From Acidobacteriota bacterium (GTDB lineage Bacteria > Acidobacteriota > Terriglobia > Terriglobales > Acidobacteriaceae): 10,749 nucleotides of DNA. A model generated the notes under the pieces. It worked only from the letters and a program-made list of their open reading frames with translations. It was not told the origin of the DNA and ran no database searches. The stretch is taken from the NCBI GenBank assembly GCA_021810175.1, contig JAJZJJ010000043.1:1-10749 (forward strand), given 5' to 3'. This document shows, one piece after another, positions 5,603 to 10,749 of the stretch. Numbering within the stretch: the first letter of the stretch is position 1; every line of letters begins with the position of its first letter. Position numbers and translations under genes: made by a program.

Positions 5603-7924
5603 ATGCGGAAGCTATATCGATACCTGATGGTTTTTGTACTGCCAGCGGCAATTTTTCCGGTTGCAGGTTTCGGCCAGACACTGCGCGCCGAATATGAAAA
5701 GGCAGCGACGCTTGGGAAGCTGTACAGCAGCCTGACGGTGAACGTTCCGGGCAAGGCGGTCTGGATCGGAGACACGGACAGCTTCTGGTACCGCAAGAGC
5801 GTGAACGGCGGTTACGCATTTGTGCTGGTGAATGCAAGGGCCGAGACACGCGGTCCGGCATTTGACCAGGCAAAACTGGCGATGGCTTACAACAAGGCGA
5901 GCGGCGAGACGGTGACGGCTCTGAAGCTACCGTTTGAGGAGTTCCGCTATGGCAAAGATCAAAAAAGCATTCTGTTTGCCGCAGACCAGTCGCGCTGGGA
6001 ATGTGACTTAGAAAAGTACGTATGCAAACGGACGGGGCCGGACGTGCAGTGGTGGCAGGAGCCGCAGTGGCTTTCGCCGAAGAACGATCCGTCAGATGTG
6101 GTGACCTCACCGAACGGGAAGTGGGAAGCGTTTATCCAGAACTTCAACGTCTATGTGAGGCAAAAGGGGAGTAAACACGCGGTTGCGCTGAGCACGGATG
6201 GGTCGCAGGGGAATTTTTACTATTTCCCATCGCTGAGGTGGTCGCCGAATTCGGAGGACCTGGCGGCGTTTCGGATTCGACCGGGCTTTCACAGGCGGGT
6301 TTATTACGTGCAGGCGGCACCGCCGGACCAACTGCAGCCGAAGCTCTCGTCCATCGAATACGTGAAGCCAGGTGATGTGCTGGACTTGCAGCAGCCGGTG
6401 CTGTTTCATGTGGTGGAGCGGAAGGAAATTCCGATTGACAATGCGCTGTTTCCTAATCCGTTCAATCTGTCGAGGATGAAGTGGTGGAAGGACAGCCGCG
6501 GCTTCACGTTTGAGTACAACCAGCGCGGGCACCAAGTGTATCGCGTGATTGAAGTGAACGCGACAACGGGCAAGGCGCGGGTCCTGATCAATGAAACGAG
6601 CAAGACGTTTATCGATTACGAGGGGTTGACGGGGAACCAGTATGACACTGGATGGACTTACCGTTATGACGTAAATGACGGCAAGGAAATTATCTGGATG
6701 TCAGAGGCGGATGGCTGGCCGCACCTGTACCTGTACAACGGGATGACAGGCGCACTGGAAAACAGGATCACCAGCGGGCCGTGGGTCGTACGCGATGTGA
6801 ATTACGTCGATGTTGCGAAGCGGCAGATTTATTTCGAGGCCAGCGGAGTGAATCCGAACGTGGACCCGTACTTTGTGCACGAGTACCGAATCAACTTTGA
6901 CGGGACGGGGATGACGCCTCTGACTCCGGAGCCGGGGAATCACCAGGTTGAGTTTTCGAAGGACGGGAAGTATTACGTCGATTCGTGGTCGACGGTGAGC
7001 GAGGCGCCGACGATGGTGCTGAAGCGGACAGCGGGCAACCAGGTGCTGATGCACCTGGAGCATGGGGATATCAGTAAGTTAGTCGCGGCAGGGTGGAAGC
7101 CGCCGATGGTGTTTCACACGGCGGGCAGGGATGGGAAGACGCAGATATGGGGGCTGATCTACAAGCCGCTGAACTTTGATCCGCAGAAGAAGTATCCGGT
7201 GGTGGAGGATATTTATGCGGGGCCGCAGGGTTCATTTGTTCCGAAGTCGTTTACGACGCGCTTTGAGCCGCTGACCGCGCTGGGATTTGTGGTGGTGCAG
7301 ATAGATGGGATGGGAACGAATAATCGCGGGAAGGCCTTCCAGGATGTGATCTGGAAGAACCTGAAGGACAGCGGATTTCCGGATCGGATACTGTGGCACA
7401 AGGCGGCGGCGAAGAAGTTTCCGTGGTATGACATTTCGCACGGGGTGGGGATCTTTGGTGTTTCGGCAGGCGGGCAGAGCACGCTGAGCGCGCTGCTGTT
7501 TCATCCGGACTTCTACACGGTGGGGGTGGCGAACAGCGGATGCTACGACAACCGGATGGACAAGGTCTGGTGGAACGAACTGTGGATGGGCTGGCCGGTG
7601 GGTCCGCAGTATGCGGCTTCGTCGGACGTGGCGAATGCATACCGGCTGAAGGGCAAGCTGCTGCTGTTTTTCGGCGGGATGGATCACAACGTGGATCCGT
7701 CGTCGACGCTGCAGGTGGTGAATGCGCTGATCACGGCAAACAAGAACTTCAGCCTGCTGGAGGTTCCAAATGGGGATCACGGCGTGGGGATCGCGCACGC
7801 CTACGTGCAGCGGAAGCTGGAGGACTTCTTTGTGAAGAATATGCTGCATGAGCAGCCGCCGGACTGGAACCGGGATCCTGGAAAGTGGTTTAAGCCGGGG
7901 CAGGAGCCAGCGCCGCGGTATTAG
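5603..7924 (+). CDS. Secreted S9-family (DPP IV-like) serine peptidase
   Basis: A 773-residue protein. Seen: a signal peptide ([24 protein letters not shown], cleavage likely near residue 24, no lipobox Cys); a beta-propeller-type DPPIV_N region (about 60-490) with [21 protein letters not shown] and DQLQPK segments; and a C-terminal alpha/beta-hydrolase (about 520-755). The catalytic triad is Ser621 in GVSAGG, Asp694 in GGMDHNVD and His726 in NGDHGVG. Known: S9 enzymes cut short peptides, many of them after proline. Canonical DPP IV has GWSYGG around the Ser and a double-Glu motif that holds the free N-terminus; here the elbow is GVSAGG and no such motif appears in the propeller, so exact specificity is open. 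Periplasmic or secreted. It is a single-gene unit between a promoter with candidate operators and a strong hairpin. It may supply proline- or hydroxyproline-containing peptides to the neighbouring pathway; this is inference. Confidence 0.9.
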   Translation: MRKLYRYLMVFVLPAAIFPVAGFGQTLRAEYEKAATLGKLYSSLTVNVPGKAVWIGDTDSFWYRKSVNGGYAFVLVNARAETRGPAFDQAKLAMAYNKASGETVTALKLPFEEFRYGKDQKSILFAADQSRWECDLEKYVCKRTGPDVQWWQEPQWLSPKNDPSDVVTSPNGKWEAFIQNFNVYVRQKGSKHAVALSTDGSQGNFYYFPSLRWSPNSEDLAAFRIRPGFHRRVYYVQAAPPDQLQPKLSSIEYVKPGDVLDLQQPVLFHVVERKEIPIDNALFPNPFNLSRMKWWKDSRGFTFEYNQRGHQVYRVIEVNATTGKARVLINETSKTFIDYEGLTGNQYDTGWTYRYDVNDGKEIIWMSEADGWPHLYLYNGMTGALENRITSGPWVVRDVNYVDVAKRQIYFEASGVNPNVDPYFVHEYRINFDGTGMTPLTPEPGNHQVEFSKDGKYYVDSWSTVSEAPTMVLKRTAGNQVLMHLEHGDISKLVAAGWKPPMVFHTAGRDGKTQIWGLIYKPLNFDPQKKYPVVEDIYAGPQGSFVPKSFTTRFEPLTALGFVVVQIDGMGTNNRGKAFQDVIWKNLKDSGFPDRILWHKAAAKKFPWYDISHGVGIFGVSAGGQSTLSALLFHPDFYTVGVANSGCYDNRMDKVWWNELWMGWPVGPQYAASSDVANAYRLKGKLLLFFGGMDHNVDPSSTLQVVNALITANKNFSLLEVPNGDHGVGIAHAYVQRKLEDFFVKNMLHEQPPDWNRDPGKWFKPGQEPAPRY

Positions 7925-7950
7925 AAACTCATATCGCTACAAATTAAGGT

Positions 7951-7997
7951 GAGAATCGCAGTTGGTCTGAATTTTAGGCCAGTTGCGATTCTCTTTT
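7951..7997 (+). terminator. Long hairpin terminator between convergent genes
   Basis: Arms starting GAGAATCGCA (7951-7960) and ending TGCGATTCTC (7984-7993) pair perfectly over 10 bp. G-U-tolerant pairing extends the stem to about 19-20 bp around a small AT-rich loop near 7971-7975. TTTT follows at 7994-7997. It ends the peptidase transcript. It also lies 8 nt past the stop of the convergent GH39-like gene and could end that one too, though no T-run follows on the minus strand. Confidence 0.8.
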
Positions 7998-8001
7998 GGG
8001 G

Positions 8002-9687
8002 TTATTCGGAGCGCCAGTGGAGGCGGATGAGGGACATGGCCTGGCGGGGCAGGGTGAGGGAGAGCGTGAGCTGGCCGGAGTGGGTGTCGAGCCACCGCGG
8101 CGAGGTGAAGAGCTGAAGCTGGCCGGCGGCCTTGAGCTGGTGGATTTGCGCAGCGGTGGGGTGCTGGGGTGAGCCCATGGATTTCCAGGCGGTGTAAGCG
8201 TCGCTGTGGTGGTCGTCGATGCGGAACTGCGTGGCGAGGACGCGGGCGACGTTGCGGGGCAGGCCGTCGATCTGGATGGTGACAGGCGCCGGTGGTGAGG
8301 CGGTGGAGTTGTCGTCGTAGTTCCAGACAAGAATGCTGGCGGTGTGGGAGCCGCGAGTGGCGATCACGCCGACGTCTGGCTGGGTGCGGACGCTGTTTTG
8401 CAGGAGGTCGTTGAGGCTGAGCTCACCGGTGCTGGTGGCGGCGATGCGGGTTTTCTGGAGCATGCCAAAGATGCGGAAGGCGTTGAGGACGGGCTTGTCC
8501 ACGCCGTGGGTCATGAGCGAGCGATAGCCGTAAAACCAGGGGTGGCCAGGAAATGTAAATGCCCAGGTTACATATCCCTGCAGGTTCACGTGATACTTTG
8601 CGGCGAGGGCGAGCGTGCGGGTGAGGAGCTCGGCTTCGTAACTGGCGTACTGCGGAGAGTCGCGGTATTGGTTCTCAGGATGGAGGCTGGCGGCGCAGGC
8701 AGCGCAGCCTTCGGGGTCAGACTCGCTGATGACAATGGGAAGATGACGGAGGGTGGGGAAGCTGGACACGATGGCGAAGCCGTGTGCGATGTCCTGGAGC
8801 TGGTGGCCGAGATCCATCTGGGCGTGGCCGTCGACCATGCGGGTGCGGCCCTTGGCGTGGAAGGAGATGAAGTCGAGCGGGGAGCCGGTTTTGCCAGTGG
8901 CGTAGTTTTTGCCGCTGACGCAGTGGGTGAGAAAGGCGCGGAGATATGCGGCGGCGTGCGGCCAGTCGGGACCGGTGGTGGCCGGTCCGCCGACGTTTGC
9001 GCTGGGCAGGGCACGTTTGACGGCGGCAGCCGAGTAATCATAGAGCTCTTCGTACTGCGCCTCAGTGCCGTGCCAGTAGCCGATGTCGGGTTCGTTCCAG
9101 ACTTCCCAGTCCCAGCGCTGGACGTTGTCGCGACCGTAGCGCGAGATGGAGTGACGGACCCAGTGCTCTACAAGATTGGACCACCTGGTGTAATTGTTGG
9201 GCGGATACGACCATCCGGTGAAGAGCGGTCCTTTGGGCCAGTGATGGCGGTAGGGATGGGGATGCGTGGAGAGCGCCCTGGGCATGAAGCCGATTTCTAC
9301 ATAGGGAGTGATGCCGGTGGCTTTGTAGGTGTCGAAGATGTGGTCGAGGATTTTCCAGTTGTAGACAGGGTGGCCGGCGGCATTTTGGGTGTAGGCGTTG
9401 GTGGAACCCCATTTGAGCGCGGGCGCGCCGTTACCGGTGGTGAGGAGGTTGTGGGTGCGGTCGTGAAAGCCGTAGGGGCTGAGATGGCCGAGCTGATTGA
9501 GGAGCGCGCGACCTTCCGGCGAGTAAGTGTAGTTAGGCTCGTCATGGCCGATGTAAGTCCAGACGGGTTTGAGCGTGCCGGTGGGCTGATTGAGGTGGAC
9601 ATGAATCTGGACGGGCTGCTGAGCGGAGAGGGTGATGGGCAGAATGCAAAGGGGGATTGCGGCGAGGAGGGTCAGCAGTTTTGTCAT
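8002..9687 (-). CDS. Secreted GH39-like glycoside hydrolase (beta-xylosidase-type)
   Basis: From ATG 9687 the protein has 561 residues. A signal peptide is seen (MTKLLTLLAAIPLCILPITLSAQ). The longer frame from 9753 would put 22 charged residues before it and is rejected. Catalytic-domain marks of clan GH-A, family 39: WDWEVWNEPD with the acid/base Glu199, FISFHAKG (about 274-281), and VISESDPEG with the nucleophile Glu322. A beta-sandwich-like tail follows (about 410-561). Known: GH39 includes beta-xylosidases and alpha-L-iduronidases; more distant members act on other plant or microbial glycans. The substrate cannot be fixed from sequence. A Cys pair right after the nucleophile (GCAACAAS) is notable. 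It is convergent with the peptidase and appears to be a single-gene unit with no link to hydroxyproline use. Likely role: outer-surface or periplasmic polysaccharide breakdown. Confidence 0.85.
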   Translation of the reverse strand: MTKLLTLLAAIPLCILPITLSAQQPVQIHVHLNQPTGTLKPVWTYIGHDEPNYTYSPEGRALLNQLGHLSPYGFHDRTHNLLTTGNGAPALKWGSTNAYTQNAAGHPVYNWKILDHIFDTYKATGITPYVEIGFMPRALSTHPHPYRHHWPKGPLFTGWSYPPNNYTRWSNLVEHWVRHSISRYGRDNVQRWDWEVWNEPDIGYWHGTEAQYEELYDYSAAAVKRALPSANVGGPATTGPDWPHAAAYLRAFLTHCVSGKNYATGKTGSPLDFISFHAKGRTRMVDGHAQMDLGHQLQDIAHGFAIVSSFPTLRHLPIVISESDPEGCAACAASLHPENQYRDSPQYASYEAELLTRTLALAAKYHVNLQGYVTWAFTFPGHPWFYGYRSLMTHGVDKPVLNAFRIFGMLQKTRIAATSTGELSLNDLLQNSVRTQPDVGVIATRGSHTASILVWNYDDNSTASPPAPVTIQIDGLPRNVARVLATQFRIDDHHSDAYTAWKSMGSPQHPTAAQIHQLKAAGQLQLFTSPRWLDTHSGQLTLSLTLPRQAMSLIRLHWRSE

Positions 9688-9692
9688 GGCGG

Positions 9693-9698
9693 TTCCTT
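9693..9698 (-). promoter_or_regulatory. Ribosome binding site fixing the GH39-like start
   Basis: On the minus strand AAGGAA lies 5 nt before ATG 9687. With the signal peptide directly after that ATG, it decides the start against the upstream in-frame ATG at 9753. Confidence 0.75.
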
Positions 9699-9817
9699 GA
9701 GGGCGAACTTCGTGGGGGTGAAAACGTATTCTGGATTTCACCTCGCGGCCCATGATACGCCATGGGGCTGGGGTTCTGGGAGAAGCTCAGGACGGTGTCG
9801 GGGCTCTACGCATTACC

Positions 9818-9847
9818 GGGATTTTTTGGCTTAGCCTCAGAATGACA
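9818..9847. repeat. Degenerate copy of a 'TCATTCTGAG' intergenic element
   Basis: On the minus strand the segment begins TGTCATTCTGAG and ends AATCCC. It resembles the short intergenic element of form TCATTCTGAGCGAAGCGAAGAATC that I recall from acidobacterial and other genomes. A weaker echo (GAAGCTCAGGACGGTGTC on the plus strand) is at 9782-9799. There is only one clear copy in this window, so repeat status depends on recall. Confidence 0.4.
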
Positions 9848-9868
9848 TTGTTATCCGGCATCCGGCCT

Positions 9869-9903
9869 ACACTTTCTCCTCGAAAAGCACGAGGAGAAAG
9901 TGT
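9869..9903. repeat. Perfect 14-bp inverted repeat (hairpin) downstream of tex
   Basis: ACACTTTCTCCTCG (9869-9882) and CGAGGAGAAAGTGT (9890-9903) pair without mismatch around the 7-nt loop AAAAGCA. It lies about 20 nt after the tex stop in the 236-nt gap before the GH39-like gene. No T-run follows on either strand, so it is not a textbook terminator. It could still end or protect the tex mRNA 3' end, or be part of a small mobile repeat together with the adjacent element at 9818-9847. Confidence 0.75.
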
Positions 9904-9923
9904 GGGACCCCTGAGGCGGTTTG

Positions 9924-10749
9924 TTAGGCGCGGGTGCGCCACTTGGAAGAGAGAGCGGCGAGCTTGTCCTGTGGGGATGGGGGTGGGGTCTTTTGCCTGC
10001 GCGGAGTTGAATTCGAGGTTGGGTGCGATGCGGGGGGCATGAGTGCCTTGATGGAGAGGCCGATACGGCGGGATTTGGCGTCGACGGTGAGGACTTTGAC
10101 CTTGACGATCTGGCCGGCTTTGACGGCTTCGGAGGGGTCTTTAATGAAGCGGTTGGAGAGCTCGCTGATGTGGACGAGGCCGTCCTGGTGAACGCCAATG
10201 TCAACGAATGCGCCGAACTTGGTGACGTTGGTGACGACGCCCTCGAGAGTCATGCCGGGCTGAACGTCTTCGAGGGTGTGAACACCTTCATCGAAGGAAG
10301 GTGCGACGAATTTGTCGCGCGGGTCGCGGCCGGGCTTGCGGAGCTCGGCGAGGATGTCATCGAGGGTGTAGGCGCCGGCGCTGAGCTGGCTGCGGTCGAC
10401 TTTTTCTAGGAGTTGCGGCTGGCGGATGATTTCTTCGATGGAAGTGCTGAGCGAGCCTGCGATCTGCTCGACGACGGGATAGGACTCGGGGTGGACGGCG
10501 GTCATGTCGAGGGGATTGTCGCCGTTGCGAATGCGGAGGAAGCCGGCGGCCTGCTCGAAGGTCTTGGGACCAATACCGGGGACGTCGAGCACCTGCATGC
10601 GGGAGCGGAAGCTGCCGTTCTGATTGCGGTGGGTGACGATGTTGAGTGCGGTGCGCTCAGAGATTCCGGCGACGTGGCGGAGGAGGGTCCAGGAGGCGGT
10701 GTTGAGGTCGACGCCGACGCGGTTGACGCAGCTTTCGACGACCTGTTCG
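9924..10749 (-). CDS. tex: Transcription accessory protein Tex, C-terminal part (N-terminus off the window)
   Basis: The frame is open from the right edge (first full codon at 10748) to the stop at 9924, giving 274 visible residues of a protein usually about 750-780 long. Seen: the helix-hairpin-helix region with VVESCVNRVGVDLNTAS at the very start and VLDVPGIGPKTFEQAAGFLRI; a linker with HPESYPVVEQIA; then an S1 RNA-binding domain (GVVTNVTKFGAFVDIGVHQDGLVHISELS ... AKSRRIGLSIKAL). A Pro/Ser/Thr-rich tail ends in KLAALSSKWRTRA, as in many Tex proteins. Known: Tex/YqgF-like proteins are cytoplasmic RNA-binding factors tied to transcription and RNA turnover. The internal ATG at 10598 is not the start, since the conserved HhH lies upstream of it. 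No functional link to the other genes is seen. Confidence 0.95.
   Translation of the reverse strand, partial: EQVVESCVNRVGVDLNTASWTLLRHVAGISERTALNIVTHRNQNGSFRSRMQVLDVPGIGPKTFEQAAGFLRIRNGDNPLDMTAVHPESYPVVEQIAGSLSTSIEEIIRQPQLLEKVDRSQLSAGAYTLDDILAELRKPGRDPRDKFVAPSFDEGVHTLEDVQPGMTLEGVVTNVTKFGAFVDIGVHQDGLVHISELSNRFIKDPSEAVKAGQIVKVKVLTVDAKSRRIGLSIKALMPPASHPTSNSTPRRQKTPPPSPQDKLAALSSKWRTRA

Noticed and set aside
8344..9834. A 496-codon open frame on the plus strand opposite the GH39-like gene
   Set aside because: It is antisense to a gene with clear catalytic motifs and a signal peptide. Its Gly/Val/Glu-rich translation is what a GC-rich gene gives when read backwards, and no ribosome site or family motif is seen.

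Overview
The window looks like chromosomal DNA of a GC-rich soil-type bacterium, most likely an acidobacterium (Terriglobia / Acidobacteriaceae-like). This placement is inferred from gene content, a secreted S9 peptidase of the 'DQLQPK' type, a secreted GH39-like glycosidase, and a degenerate copy of a 'TCATTCTGAG'-type intergenic element. No rRNA or other phylogenetic marker is present apart from a partial Tex. I see no phage, transposon, tRNA or CRISPR signal.

Region 1 (1-4461, minus strand) is a tightly packed operon for trans-4-hydroxy-L-proline catabolism. In transcription order it holds: hydroxyproline 2-epimerase (lhpA-like, proline racemase family with both catalytic Cys); the FAD/DAO-type beta subunit of D-hydroxyproline dehydrogenase (lhpB-like); its small [2Fe-2S] gamma subunit (lhpF-like); its FAD/NAD-type alpha subunit with a C-terminal BFD-like Fe-S domain (lhpE-like); and a DapA-family 1-pyrroline-4-hydroxy-2-carboxylate deaminase (lhpC-like) cut by the window edge. 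The first four overlap by 4, 8 and 8 nt. Together they would convert trans-4-L-Hyp to cis-4-D-Hyp, then to pyrroline-4-hydroxy-2-carboxylate, then to alpha-ketoglutarate semialdehyde. The last enzyme (semialdehyde dehydrogenase) and any transporter are not in view and may lie beyond position 1.

Region 2 (4462-7997, plus strand) starts with a divergent regulatory gap holding a sigma70-like promoter for the operon. It is followed by a GntR/FCD regulator with its own strong terminator, and by a secreted S9 (DPP IV-like) serine peptidase with a TTGACA promoter. A 12-bp imperfect palindrome of the form ATYGNAYACAWT occurs once in the predicted start region of the operon and twice in the peptidase promoter. 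I infer that the GntR protein may control both units, making the peptidase part of a hydroxyproline or collagen-like-peptide utilisation regulon. This is the most interesting idea in the window and it is untested.

Region 3 (7998-10749, minus strand) is an unrelated flank: a secreted GH39-like glycoside hydrolase, an intergenic gap with a degenerate repeat and a perfect 14-bp hairpin, and the C-terminal part of the transcription accessory protein Tex (helix-hairpin-helix plus S1 domain), cut by the right edge.
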